A stretch of DNA of 17,312 nt from DAOUAJ01 sp034433615 (lineage in GTDB: Bacteria; Chloroflexota; Anaerolineae; DUEN01), in contig DAOUAJ010000308.1 in the NCBI GenBank assembly GCA_034433615.1, positions 1-17,312 of the forward strand. Direction: 5' to 3'. Positions 1-7,539 of this stretch are shown in pieces. Each line of letters starts with the position of its first letter. Within the stretch, counting starts at the first letter, position 1. Below the pieces are notes generated by a model, which ran no database searches, was not told where the DNA came from, and was given only the letters and a program-made list of their open reading frames with translations. The position numbers were made by a program, and so were the translations under genes.

Positions 1-147
1 GGAGACCATCCACAGGAAAGGAACCATGAACAGGAAGGCACCAAAGGACAGGGTGGCGTAGAGGAGCATACGCCCCAGCAGCCGGACCGGCTGGAATCGG
101 CGCCTTCGTCCCGCTCGGATAGACCGGGCCTGTGTGACAGCCGTCAT
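1..147 (-). CDS. Sugar ABC transporter permease, MalG-type, N-terminal fragment
   Basis: This is the first 49 codons of an inner-membrane permease; the rest lies beyond the left edge. It starts at the ATG at 147-145, which shares the four-base ATGA overlap with the stop codon of the upstream permease, a sign of translational coupling. The visible protein begins MTAVTQARSIRAG, has a basic cytoplasmic stretch (GRRRRF), and then enters a first membrane segment from about residue 32 (YATLSFGAFLFMVPFLWMVS). The motif PFLWMVS at the end of TM1 is typical of the MalG-like partner in CUT1 carbohydrate importers. The partner gene next door is MalF-like, so the two would form the membrane heterodimer of importer 1. 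No EAA loop is visible because of truncation. The family call is sound; the substrate is unknown. Confidence 0.88.
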   Translation of the reverse strand, partial: MTAVTQARSIRAGRRRRFQPVRLLGRMLLYATLSFGAFLFMVPFLWMVS

Positions 148-1091
148 TTCTTTAACTCTCCTTCGTAGTAGACCCAGGCCTCGGAACTGCGCATCAAGAG
201 CAGGGTGAAAACCAGGACGATGGCGAAGAGGGCCCAGGCGATAGACGAGGCGTAGCCGAAATGAAATTGCTGGAACCCTTTGTTATACAAGTAGAGGACC
301 ATGGTCAGGGTGGCATTGTTAGGGCCGCCCTGGGTCATGATGTAGGACTGGGAGAAGATTTGCCAGGAGCCGATGAGGTTCGTCAGCAGGTTGAAAAGGA
401 GGGTTGGCGTCAGCATGGGCAGGGTGACGTTCCAGAAACGAGCCCAGGCGTTAGCTCCATCAATCTTGGCTGCCTCATAGAGGGTGGTCGGGATCCCTTG
501 CAATCCAGCCAGATACAGAAGCATGTTCCCACCCGCGCCCCATACTCCCATGATGATGAAGGCCGGCATGGCCCACTCCTGCGAATAAATCCACTTAGGC
601 CCCCGGATGCCGAGTGCGGCCAGCCCCTGGTTCATGACCCCGAAGCGGGGATTGAAAACGTAGGACCAGATGATGGCGACAGCCACGCCAGAGACGATGG
701 AGGGCGTGTAATACAGGAGGCGAAAGACCCCTAACCCTTTTACCTTTTCATTCAAGAGTAGTGCGATCATCAGGGCAAAGATGGTGCCTAAGGGCACCGA
801 AGCGAAGGTGTAGTAAGCCGTATTGACCAGGCTCTTCCAGAAGAGAGGGTCTCTCAGCATGGTCCCGTAATTGCCCAGGCCGACAAAGTTGGCGTGGGTG
901 AGAAAGTCAGTGTCGAAGAAGCTGACCCCCAGCGAGAAAAGCATGGCGAAAGCGATCAGGATTACCAGGTGGATCATCCAGGGCAGAGCGAAGAGGTATC
1001 CCGCGATGTTATCTCTAGCCCGGGGTGACAGATGAAACCAGCCGGTTGTTTGCTGAGGCCTTACCACGGCTGGCCTGACTGTTGTGCTCAT
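144..1091 (-). CDS. Sugar ABC transporter permease, MalF/UgpA-type (importer 1)
   Basis: A 315-residue inner-membrane permease of a CUT1-type carbohydrate importer. A long N-terminal cytoplasmic stretch is followed by a first membrane segment at about residues 31-57 (ending SLGVSFFDTDFL) and the usual block of five further segments. The EAA loop that docks the ATPase is clear at about 206-226 (EAAKIDGANAWARFWNVTLP). The motif GLGNYGTML around 71-79 is usual in MalF-like subunits. The start is well supported by GGAGG six bases before the ATG. It follows the binding-protein gene after a 115-base gap that holds stem-loops, and it overlaps the next permease by ATGA. No ATPase gene is nearby; such systems often share an MsmX/UgpC-type ATPase encoded elsewhere (family knowledge). 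The substrate cannot be read from the sequence. Confidence 0.94.
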   Translation of the reverse strand: MSTTVRPAVVRPQQTTGWFHLSPRARDNIAGYLFALPWMIHLVILIAFAMLFSLGVSFFDTDFLTHANFVGLGNYGTMLRDPLFWKSLVNTAYYTFASVPLGTIFALMIALLLNEKVKGLGVFRLLYYTPSIVSGVAVAIIWSYVFNPRFGVMNQGLAALGIRGPKWIYSQEWAMPAFIIMGVWGAGGNMLLYLAGLQGIPTTLYEAAKIDGANAWARFWNVTLPMLTPTLLFNLLTNLIGSWQIFSQSYIMTQGGPNNATLTMVLYLYNKGFQQFHFGYASSIAWALFAIVLVFTLLLMRSSEAWVYYEGELKK

Positions 1092-1109
1092 ACAAGCCTC
1101 CGTTTTGGC

Positions 1110-1150
1110 AGACCTCCGAGGTCTTCCGCGATGTGAGACCTCGGAGGTCT
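1110..1150 (-). promoter_or_regulatory. Stem-loop between binding-protein gene and permease gene
   Basis: A perfect inverted repeat with 14-base arms (1110-1123 and 1137-1150, arm AGACCTCCGAGGTC) around a 13-base loop. Each arm is itself nearly palindromic (GACCTC-C-GAGGTC). On the minus-strand transcript it lies between the binding-protein stop and the permease ribosome site. No U-rich tail follows, so it is not a classic intrinsic terminator. Stem-loops in this position in importer operons commonly stabilise the binding-protein message and lower permease output; that role is inferred here. Confidence 0.6.
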
Positions 1151-1165
1151 AGTTCGGTGCCACCG

Positions 1166-1195
1166 CAGTCTTCTAAACTGCGAAGACCACAAGCT
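1166..1195 (-). repeat. Hairpin repeat, left copy of inverted pair flanking the binding-protein gene
   Basis: A 30-base unit whose reverse complement matches 2645-2674 at 28 of 30 positions. It folds as GTCTTC, an 8-base loop, then GAAGAC. An alternative 5-base stem (GCAGT/ACTGC, 1165-1169 with 1177-1181) uses the same bases. It sits 11 bases past the binding-protein stop codon on the minus strand. Confidence 0.75.
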
Positions 1196-1206
1196 GGCCG
1201 AATCTG

Positions 1207-2592
1207 CTACTGCTGCGACTCATTGACCTTTTGGCAGATCTCGGCGAAGTAGCTGGGATCCTTCTCTCCCGTCCCGAAAACCAGGTCCAACGCCGGGTTG
1301 ATGATCTCCATAGCCTTCAGGTGGTTCTTAAACCACCTGACGTTCCCGCCGTAGCCCCAATCAATGATCTCCTTGATGACCTCCAGCCGCACCTCGTTCA
1401 GCTCAGGGAATTTCTCCCGCAGATTCTTGAACAGACTGGGAAGGAGCGATTTGCGGACCGGTGTCACGCCAGCTATCTTGACGATCACCTCTTCCTGATA
1501 CTGGACATCGGAGAGGAACTTGATCAGCTTCCAGGCGGCCTCAGGCTGCTTGGTCCCTTTCCAGATGGACCAGCCATCGGCGTCTACCAGGGTGGCCCGT
1601 CCCTTTGGTCCCTTCGGGATGTGGGCATAGTCCCACTTGAACTTACCGCCCACCTCCCTTACCGTTCTGCCGGGGTAGAGCCCTTTCTCGGCGATGGCCA
1701 CCATTTGAGGCACCCAGGCCTCGTAGTACCAGGCGTTCTGCACCTGGGCTGGCTGGGCGAAGACGTTGGGAACCTTCTTCCACTGGTTTTCCCAGATCCA
1801 CCAGAAGGCGGCCTGGGACCCTTCACTGTCCAGGTAGCATTTGGTGTTGTCGTTGGGATCAACATATTCGCCACCGAACATCCGCGGCCAGTAGAACCAA
1901 CCGCCGGTCTCGAGAATGGCACCCCAGAGGTCAATCTCACCATCGCCGTCCGTGTCCTTGGTGAGCTTGGCAGCCATCTCGGCGAAGTCTGTGTAGTCCC
2001 AATCCCCGTCCACGGGTGGGTATTCCACTTCATACTTGTCAAAGAGGTCTTTGTTGTAGGACTCCAGCCGCATGTCCACGTAGAGAGGCATGCCCACCCG
2101 CTTGCCATTCATGAACAGGGCTTCCCACTGAGCCTCGATGTAGTCTTTGATGATGTCCGGGGTCAGGTCCCTGTCCACGAAGGACTGGATATCCAGGATC
2201 AGGTCTCGCTCGACCCACTCGTGGAAGATATCAGGCCAGGCTTCGAAGACGTCCACGGCGTCACCGGCGATCATGGCTGCGACCAGCTTCTCGATCCATT
2301 GGGGCGGAGCCGGCTCGATGATCACCTCGATGTCCGGATTCTCGGCGTTGAAGTACTTCTTTACCAGGTCTGGCAGGGCCACCATAGCCTCCTGTCCGCC
2401 CCAGTCGGCCGCCCGCGACATCCACCGCACTCTTACCTTTTCCGCGACAGGCACGGCTGGCGCGGCAGGGGTTGCCGTCGCAGGGGCTGGCGGTGCTGGC
2501 GCCGCCGGCACACAGGCGGCCAGTGCAAGCCCCGCGCTGCCCAGCGCGGCCCCCTTCAGGAAATCACGACGAGTCACACGTTTGGGATTCAT
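1207..2592 (-). CDS. Extracellular solute-binding protein, family 1, Tat-type lipoprotein (importer 1)
   Basis: The periplasmic or surface-anchored sugar receptor of importer 1, 461 residues. I place the start at the ATG at 2592, preceded by GGGGAGGG with a five-base spacer, rather than at the in-frame ATG 45 bases upstream. From this start the protein has a textbook twin-arginine signal (TRRDFLKG, residues 7-14), a short hydrophobic stretch and a lipobox LAAC with Cys27, followed by a Pro/Ala linker (VPAAPAPPAPATATPAAP). The mature domain is of the MalE-like type-1 binding-protein family: it has the DVFEAWPDIFHEW segment, GDGEIDLWG, and the late DADGWSIWKGTKQPEAAWKLIKFL segment that is highly typical of the family. 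Export folded through Tat followed by lipid anchoring is inferred. The gene is bracketed by inverted copies of a 30-base hairpin repeat. The ligand is unknown. Confidence 0.95.
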   Translation of the reverse strand: MNPKRVTRRDFLKGAALGSAGLALAACVPAAPAPPAPATATPAAPAVPVAEKVRVRWMSRAADWGGQEAMVALPDLVKKYFNAENPDIEVIIEPAPPQWIEKLVAAMIAGDAVDVFEAWPDIFHEWVERDLILDIQSFVDRDLTPDIIKDYIEAQWEALFMNGKRVGMPLYVDMRLESYNKDLFDKYEVEYPPVDGDWDYTDFAEMAAKLTKDTDGDGEIDLWGAILETGGWFYWPRMFGGEYVDPNDNTKCYLDSEGSQAAFWWIWENQWKKVPNVFAQPAQVQNAWYYEAWVPQMVAIAEKGLYPGRTVREVGGKFKWDYAHIPKGPKGRATLVDADGWSIWKGTKQPEAAWKLIKFLSDVQYQEEVIVKIAGVTPVRKSLLPSLFKNLREKFPELNEVRLEVIKEIIDWGYGGNVRWFKNHLKAMEIINPALDLVFGTGEKDPSYFAEICQKVNESQQ

Positions 2593-2904
2593 CTTTTCCC
2601 TCCCCTTGAAAATGCTCAGGCGTTCGTAGTCAGGCACGCAGCGTAGCTTGTGGTCTTCGCAGTTCAGAAGACCGTTTGCGGAGTGCCATTAAACACGACT
2701 CCACAAAAGACGCTCCGTCGTTTACCACGAACAACAGCGAAAAAAGCGCACAACACGACGAACCGGGACGGAACATGGTTGCTGAAGCGATCACCTCCTT
2801 CCATACCAGAGCTTTCTCAGAAAGTCTGATTGCTCCCACCTCCCACGGCAACCACTTTCCGAGAGAACTCACCAGAGATGCGGAGAGATGTGCCGCTCCT
2901 CCCA
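2593..2904. other. 312-base gap upstream of the binding-protein gene
   Basis: No convincing gene lies here. A 92-codon minus-strand frame crosses it but has no family features, and its only claim is being open. The gap holds the ribosome site of the binding-protein gene (2598-2605), the right copy of the inverted hairpin repeat, a T6 run on the minus strand near 2738-2743, and a small dyad CTTTCT-G-AGAAAG (minus strand, about 2811-2823). A promoter for importer 1 would be expected here, but I see no clear -35/-10 pair. Confidence 0.5.
2645..2674 (+). repeat. Hairpin repeat, right copy of inverted pair
   Basis: It begins AGCTTGTGGTCTTCGCAGTT and ends AGAAGACCG. It is the inverted mate of 1166-1195 with two mismatches. 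The hairpin is GGTCTTC (2652-2658), loop 2659-2666, GAAGACC (2667-2673). The same 7-8-7 design appears again at 9247-9268. Confidence 0.75.
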
Positions 2905-3984
2905 TCACAGGCTTTTACATCTGCGGCGGCAAGCGCTTCTCACTTTCTCGATGAAAGCCTCAGCCTCACCCACGGACTCAAAGATGTCCTCAACGCTGAT
3001 CATCAACCCTCTCGGCGATAGTTCCTCCAGGATTCCCTCCACGTCACCTGCCGGTGAGTGAATATAGACGCTTTTGCCGGCTTGCTGTATTTTCTTCAAC
3101 ATCGCTGTCCATGCCCTGGCCGGCGGCTTGCCTGCGCCCGGCACCCATTGAATAGCATTCAGCTCTTTAACCTCAAGGATCATGTCTAAGTGCTTTACTG
3201 CATCTGGACCATCCAGATGATAAATCGAATAATCAAGCATAGCACACTGTTTTTGAATATCAGGCAGGCAGAACTCCTCAAAGTGCCTGGGTGAGATCAG
3301 GGCGCTGAAATCGCATTGGATAATATCGTGATTCCCTACCGAGAAAAGGCCTAGCCAGTCGGCAGCCACATCGGAGTGACTGGCAATAATTGATCGGATT
3401 TCGTGATAACAGTGGACATACACATCATTAAGGATGAACTCGGTTGCCCTTTTTACGCGATCAGGGTTTTCAATGAGGTCAACACAAAGTTTCTGTGGCG
3501 ATCTCAACAAGCTGACGATATCTATGGCCACTTGAAAATCGGGTATGGCGATCAAATATTTATCTTTTCCTCTTTCGGCTGCCGCCTCTGTCATACGTTT
3601 GACAAGCTGCCACCATTTATTGTCTCGATCAAAGATAAAGCTAAACTCGTCCCATTCTTCGATAATTGGCGGATACCATACGGTGTCTTCCCTTATATCA
3701 ATATCCTCCGAAAGAAAAGCCGCTGTATCAGAACAGACCAATCCTGGGATATACGTCGGCACAGCCTCAGCGAGATAGTGGTGGTTTTGCATCACTCGCT
3801 CGGCTTTTTCCAGAATGTGATCAATATTGGTCTTTCTGGTGATTAAATCGGTGTCGCCGTCTACAATCGGCTTGTATCCTTCTATTTTGGCGATCACCTG
3901 CAACGCGCATCTGTCGGTGGGCTCGTTTGCCCAGAACGCTTGTATTCTTTTCCTGCATTCATCGAAGTCGGGTTTATATAACAT
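2905..3984 (-). CDS. URO-D/MtaA-superfamily protein (putative methyltransferase-type), AT-rich
   Basis: A 359-residue soluble protein that looks like the uroporphyrinogen decarboxylase / methylcobalamin:CoM methyltransferase barrel family in its wider sense. Signs are the C-terminal barrel block YHLDGPDAVKHLDMIL (residues 255-270), then NAIQWVPGAGKP (276-287), SVYIHSPAGD (305-314) and GLMISVED (326-333). The YHLDGP His/Asp pair is the place where this superfamily carries its HxDG-type functional residues. AGGGA lies nine bases or so before the ATG. The gene is visibly AT-richer than its neighbours: the 60 bases at 3601-3660 have 25 G/C, against 38 in 5701-5760. This suggests a different history or recent transfer. 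It is isolated by a 235-base repeat-filled gap upstream and a 312-base gap downstream. True heme function is unlikely in this setting; the substrate is not known. Confidence 0.75.
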   Translation of the reverse strand: MLYKPDFDECRKRIQAFWANEPTDRCALQVIAKIEGYKPIVDGDTDLITRKTNIDHILEKAERVMQNHHYLAEAVPTYIPGLVCSDTAAFLSEDIDIREDTVWYPPIIEEWDEFSFIFDRDNKWWQLVKRMTEAAAERGKDKYLIAIPDFQVAIDIVSLLRSPQKLCVDLIENPDRVKRATEFILNDVYVHCYHEIRSIIASHSDVAADWLGLFSVGNHDIIQCDFSALISPRHFEEFCLPDIQKQCAMLDYSIYHLDGPDAVKHLDMILEVKELNAIQWVPGAGKPPARAWTAMLKKIQQAGKSVYIHSPAGDVEGILEELSPRGLMISVEDIFESVGEAEAFIEKVRSACRRRCKSL

Positions 3985-4011
3985 GATTTTGTTCCCTATC
4001 GTGTTTGGAAA

Positions 4012-4163
4012 GTTTGGACCACGAAGACACGAAACACCGCGAAGCCCGCGAAGCGCGAAGGCGCGAAGATTAGCTGCGCGGCGATCTCCTTCACCCTATC
4101 GGGTACAAGCGCGTCTTCGCGCTCTGTGGTCTTCGTGGACCTTCGCGCCTTCGTGGTCCAAAC
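4012..4163. repeat. 152-base palindromic intergenic element
   Basis: Perfect 15-base terminal inverted repeats, GTTTGGACCACGAAG at 4012-4026 and its complement at 4149-4163, enclose many short GCGAAG/CTTCGC words in opposite orientations (left half CGCGAAG, right half CTTCGCG). The right half also contains GTGGTCTTCGTGGACC. It fills most of the gap between two genes, contains no reading frame, and resembles non-autonomous palindromic repeats (REP or MITE-like) common in such genomes. Confidence 0.75.
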
Positions 4164-4219
4164 CTTTGCGCGGAGAAGTTAGGCGCCATTGGACTGAAGC
4201 CTCTACTCCCATGATTACC

Positions 4220-5998
4220 CTAACGGTTCCGTGCAGTTGAGCATTTCACGATAGCTTCACCATCAAAAACAGGCACCTCCACCGGTGTCGCGACGATTTC
4301 GTCGCCGGCCTCGGTGAACAGGTAGAAGTGAGTCGGCACGTCCGTGTGGCCGACCAGAGTGGCGATCACCTCACCGGTAGCCATATCATAACAGCAAGAT
4401 TTCAGATGGGAAGTGCGGGTAGCGCGCACGTAGCGCACCCCCTCGTCCAGCGTGACGTAGACGGGGTTGTATCCGGCGATACCTGCAGCCACCTGCGCGA
4501 TTTCATCCGCCCAGGCTTCGGGACGGATCTTGTGGATGTAGTCCATCTCGTGGGTAAAGAGCACCGCCAACGCCATGCCCTCCAGCGCCCGGCGCAATTG
4601 CCGCACGCCGCGTTCCACCGTCCCCCCCACGTCGCCATCAGGTTTCCATTCGTAGCCTGCCACGTCGCGGATCTCAGTCACGCAGTTGAAGAACCGATAG
4701 CCGCCGAAGTTGACGAAGTCCGCGTAGTAGACCGGCCGCTCCCCACGCCGGGACGGATCAAAAAAGCATGTCCCCGGCTTCTCGTGGCGGCGGAACGGGC
4801 CGCCTTTTAGCCAGGGAGTCTGATTCGCGAGCGGCAGGTTCACGTCGTTAACCTTGCCGATAAACTCCGCACCCCACCGGTCGCGCACGTGAGCCATCAC
4901 GTTGCTGCCCATCTCATACCAGTGAGCGAGAGCATAGGAGGATATGGGCAGAGGCGCGTGGGCGGCGTACCACTCGTCCACGGCCGCCAGGCCGCGGGCG
5001 GCCTCATCGTCCGGCCACGGCCGACCTCTGTGGTGATCAAAGTAAATGAACTCGTCATACTCGGCTGCCCGCAGCGGCAGGGCGTGTTCGTAGTAGTAAA
5101 GCTCGCTCTCAGAGGAGCGCGGCGGCCGGCCGAAGGCGTGGGGGAACGCGGTGGCCCGGCCGCGCTCGATGAGATCGCGCAGCTCGTTCACCGCGGGTTC
5201 GGTCAAGTTGTAAATGAACAGCCCCAGCCAGGGCTTAAAGCCGTGCCGGTTGGCGACGTGCACCCAGTAGAGGGGGCTTTGCTGCCACAGCGCGCCGCGG
5301 CCGGCCACATCGTCCACCCGCATGGCAACGAGGGGGGGCAGGCCGCGCAGGGCGAAGGGCTTGCGGGCGGCCCAGACCAGGCTACGCCACAGCACGTCAT
5401 CCAGCCCGGCCAGCGGCCCCAGGACGTTCGTGCGCAGCCAGCGGGAGGTCGCCCACTGCACCACCCGGCCATGTCCCATGACCATCACCGACATCAAGGG
5501 ACGTCCGTCTGCTGTGAGCAACACGGCATCATCGGCGGCCGCCAGAGCGGGCACGCGCAGAGGCCCGACCAGGCGCAATGTCTCCCCGGGCATGTGGCAG
5601 GCCGTGATGTAATGTCGCCGGAGCGCGAACTCGATTGTCTCAGCCTCGCCAGCGCTGGCTTTGGCTGTGGTAGCTTCGGTCATGCCGGTCTCCGCCGGTG
5701 AAGGCAACATCGGATCGAAGCTCACCAGACCGCTGCCCGCCCGCACAGCATCCAGCAGGACGCGGCGAGCAGCCTGGCCCAGGCGTGCGCCCAGCAGATC
5801 CAGCCGACGGTGGGCGACCACGATCAGCGCGTAATCCGCCACGTTGCATGGAAGCGGCGTGTGCATCAAGTCCACTACGGTATAAGGCACGCCCAGGTGG
5901 TCGAGGTAGGGCAGGACGATCTCGTAACCCTCGACGTAGCCGGGGCTGCTCGAGTTGAGCAGGACCAGGGTGTTCATCCCCAGAGTTGTGCTGCTCAT
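4220..5998 (-). CDS. Two-part protein: amidotransferase-like N-terminus plus polysaccharide-deacetylase-like domain
   Basis: A 592-residue protein I recognise only by parts. Residues about 8-210 have the alternating strands and helices of a class-I glutamine-amidotransferase-like (trehalose-utilisation type) domain: LVLLNSSSPGYVEGYE, YALIVVAHRRLDLL, GHGRVVQWATSRWL, then GLDDVLWRSLVWAARKPF. Residues about 220-525 resemble a NodB/polysaccharide-deacetylase-like barrel: strand AMRVDDVAG (225-232) supplies the Asp pair, FPHAF (285-289) and DHH (321-323) could supply metal-site His residues, and THEMDY (482-487) resembles the late His strand. The tail (about 530-590) looks like a small beta domain. 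There is no signal peptide, so it is probably cytoplasmic. The ribosome site is weak; an ATG at residue 8 (5977) is an alternative start. It follows the FucI-like gene after 92 bases. A role in sugar or glycoside processing is inferred from context only. Confidence 0.7.
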   Translation of the reverse strand: MSSTTLGMNTLVLLNSSSPGYVEGYEIVLPYLDHLGVPYTVVDLMHTPLPCNVADYALIVVAHRRLDLLGARLGQAARRVLLDAVRAGSGLVSFDPMLPSPAETGMTEATTAKASAGEAETIEFALRRHYITACHMPGETLRLVGPLRVPALAAADDAVLLTADGRPLMSVMVMGHGRVVQWATSRWLRTNVLGPLAGLDDVLWRSLVWAARKPFALRGLPPLVAMRVDDVAGRGALWQQSPLYWVHVANRHGFKPWLGLFIYNLTEPAVNELRDLIERGRATAFPHAFGRPPRSSESELYYYEHALPLRAAEYDEFIYFDHHRGRPWPDDEAARGLAAVDEWYAAHAPLPISSYALAHWYEMGSNVMAHVRDRWGAEFIGKVNDVNLPLANQTPWLKGGPFRRHEKPGTCFFDPSRRGERPVYYADFVNFGGYRFFNCVTEIRDVAGYEWKPDGDVGGTVERGVRQLRRALEGMALAVLFTHEMDYIHKIRPEAWADEIAQVAAGIAGYNPVYVTLDEGVRYVRATRTSHLKSCCYDMATGEVIATLVGHTDVPTHFYLFTEAGDEIVATPVEVPVFDGEAIVKCSTARNR

Positions 5999-6047
5999 GC
6001 TGCTGGCTCTCTTATTCTCCGGAATCGCAGGGTGATCCCTCCGCCTG

Positions 6048-6072
6048 CCCTTGTCATCCTCTCAGACAAGGG
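6048..6072 (-). promoter_or_regulatory. Stem-loop downstream of the FucI-like gene
   Basis: Perfect 8-base arms CCCTTGTC (6048-6055) and GACAAGGG (6065-6072) around a 9-base loop lie about 20 bases past the isomerase stop codon on the minus strand. There is no U-run after the stem, so it may be a 3'-end stabilising hairpin or a weak terminator rather than a strong one. Confidence 0.4.
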
Positions 6073-6090
6073 TGGTCGCCCCCGGGCGTT

Positions 6091-7440
6091 TCAACCGACA
6101 TCCAGGATAGGCTTGATGTCCAGCAGATAACACAGGTTCACCAGTTCGTCCACGTAATTGCCGAAGACGGCGGCGAAGTGCTGGGACTGAACGTGATCCA
6201 GGATGCTGCGGACACTGCTGTCCGGGTAAAACTTAACGCTCGGCCATGAAGGAAGTGGCACGCCCATCTCGACCCACTGGGGCGGCGTCCTGCCCTCGCC
6301 CGTCACGATGTGCATGCGGTAACCCTCGTCATCCTCCGACAGGCAGGCCAGCGTCATGCGGCCCGTCTTCATCCGCGAGCAGTGAGCGATCCCATCGAGC
6401 AACACAGTCGAGATAGGCTTGATTTGCGGTTTGCCGTCAATCAGTTGATCGGGGATAAACCCATCCACGCCCAGGATGATCCACTCGGGGTGATGTTCGT
6501 AGTGCTCGAGGAAGGTGACCGTCTCGCCCGAAATCCATTTGAGCATGAGCTCAGCCACCAGATTGCCCACGTCATCCTCATCAACGTATGGATACCCGGC
6601 GGTGGCGACCAGGGCCGAAGGCACGCTATGGACGGCGCCCATGTGGGCAGGGATACCTTCGACGCACTTGTAGGAGACGGCACTGAAGTTCCTCTCCTGG
6701 CAGATTTCCACCGTTGCCATGTACAGACGGATGGCACGTTCGATGGCTTCGTCTTTGGGCTTGCCCAGGGGATACTCCCAGTTGGCCGTCACGCGGGCGA
6801 TTTCGGCCTTCACCCGGCCGTCGTCCAGCGCGTTCATTTTGCGCTCCAGTTGCAGCATGTCGAAGCTTTCGACCTCTACGCCGATTTTGCCGCGCAGGGT
6901 GGTGACATTGAACCCGGTCGTGTATAGCCCCATGTCGTTGAAGCCCAGGATGCCGATCCGTGCCGTGCGCAATTTGCGCATGACCTGGGCTGCCCGCCCG
7001 AACTTGATGATCCCGTCCACATCCATCGGCATGTCCGGCCCGTTGAACAGGTATTTGAACTTGACGCGCCATCGCTCCAGCGGATAGCGCAGCGCGGTCG
7101 AGCCGGCGCCGGCCGCGGGTGAAACCAGCGTATCGCCCTCGGTGAAGCCGCCGAAGCTATAGAGCACGATCGGCTGGTTCCGGAACTCATACAGGATGCG
7201 GGTGGCAGCCCTGGGGTCAATCCAGTTGATGACGTTGACGATGAGGAAATCCCACTCAGCGGCCTTCAACTCTCGAATGGCTCGCTCCTCCTGGCCGAGG
7301 GCAAAGACCGGGTCCGTTCGCACCAATTGGATGCCCCTGTCGGTCAGTTGCTTTTCGGCCCTGGCGGTGATTTCCCGCAATCTCTCCGGCACATAGAACT
7401 CCGTGCCGAGCGAAACGTAGCCAGCTTTCAAAGGGTCCAT
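6091..7440 (-). CDS. FucI/AraA-fold sugar isomerase-like protein
   Basis: A 449-residue protein of the L-fucose/L-arabinose isomerase fold, which interconverts aldoses and ketoses with a divalent metal. The start is the second of two tandem ATGs (7440): AAGGAGG at 7445-7451 is four bases from it but only one from the first. The N-terminal domain has the fold's typical opening (LKAGYVSLGTEFYVPE) and the DFLIVNVINWIDPRAATRIL strand-helix. The later part shows YKCVEGIPAHMGAVHSVPSAL, a YVDEDDVGNLVAELMLKWISG block and HCSRMKTGRMTLACLSEDDEGYRMHI, the C-terminal barrel pattern of FucI-related proteins. His in SQHFAAVFGNYVDEL (near residue 421) could be the late metal ligand. It is shorter than classical FucI (about 590) or AraA (about 500). 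It lies just after the sugar kinase, fitting an isomerase-kinase pair. The exact sugar is unknown. Confidence 0.85.
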   Translation of the reverse strand: MDPLKAGYVSLGTEFYVPERLREITARAEKQLTDRGIQLVRTDPVFALGQEERAIRELKAAEWDFLIVNVINWIDPRAATRILYEFRNQPIVLYSFGGFTEGDTLVSPAAGAGSTALRYPLERWRVKFKYLFNGPDMPMDVDGIIKFGRAAQVMRKLRTARIGILGFNDMGLYTTGFNVTTLRGKIGVEVESFDMLQLERKMNALDDGRVKAEIARVTANWEYPLGKPKDEAIERAIRLYMATVEICQERNFSAVSYKCVEGIPAHMGAVHSVPSALVATAGYPYVDEDDVGNLVAELMLKWISGETVTFLEHYEHHPEWIILGVDGFIPDQLIDGKPQIKPISTVLLDGIAHCSRMKTGRMTLACLSEDDEGYRMHIVTGEGRTPPQWVEMGVPLPSWPSVKFYPDSSVRSILDHVQSQHFAAVFGNYVDELVNLCYLLDIKPILDVG

Positions 7441-7539
7441 CATTCCTCCTTCTTATCTCTATCTCTTTGCAGAAAACGCTAGAGCCTGCTGAAATGAAGC
7501 CACCTTCTAGCTATGCCAACCAACACTGCCAGCACCGCC

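Noticed and set aside
1231..2646. A 471-codon open frame on the plus strand opposite the binding-protein gene
   Set aside because: It mirrors a strongly supported gene almost end to end, has no family motifs, and is explained by GC-rich codon use of the real gene.
2630..2908. A 92-codon minus-strand frame in the gap before the binding-protein gene
   Set aside because: It runs through the hairpin repeat, overlaps the real gene's leader and shows no domain or conserved composition.
2905..3984. Assignment as heme-pathway HemE
   Set aside because: The family blocks are divergent, no other heme genes are present, and the setting is sugar catabolism.
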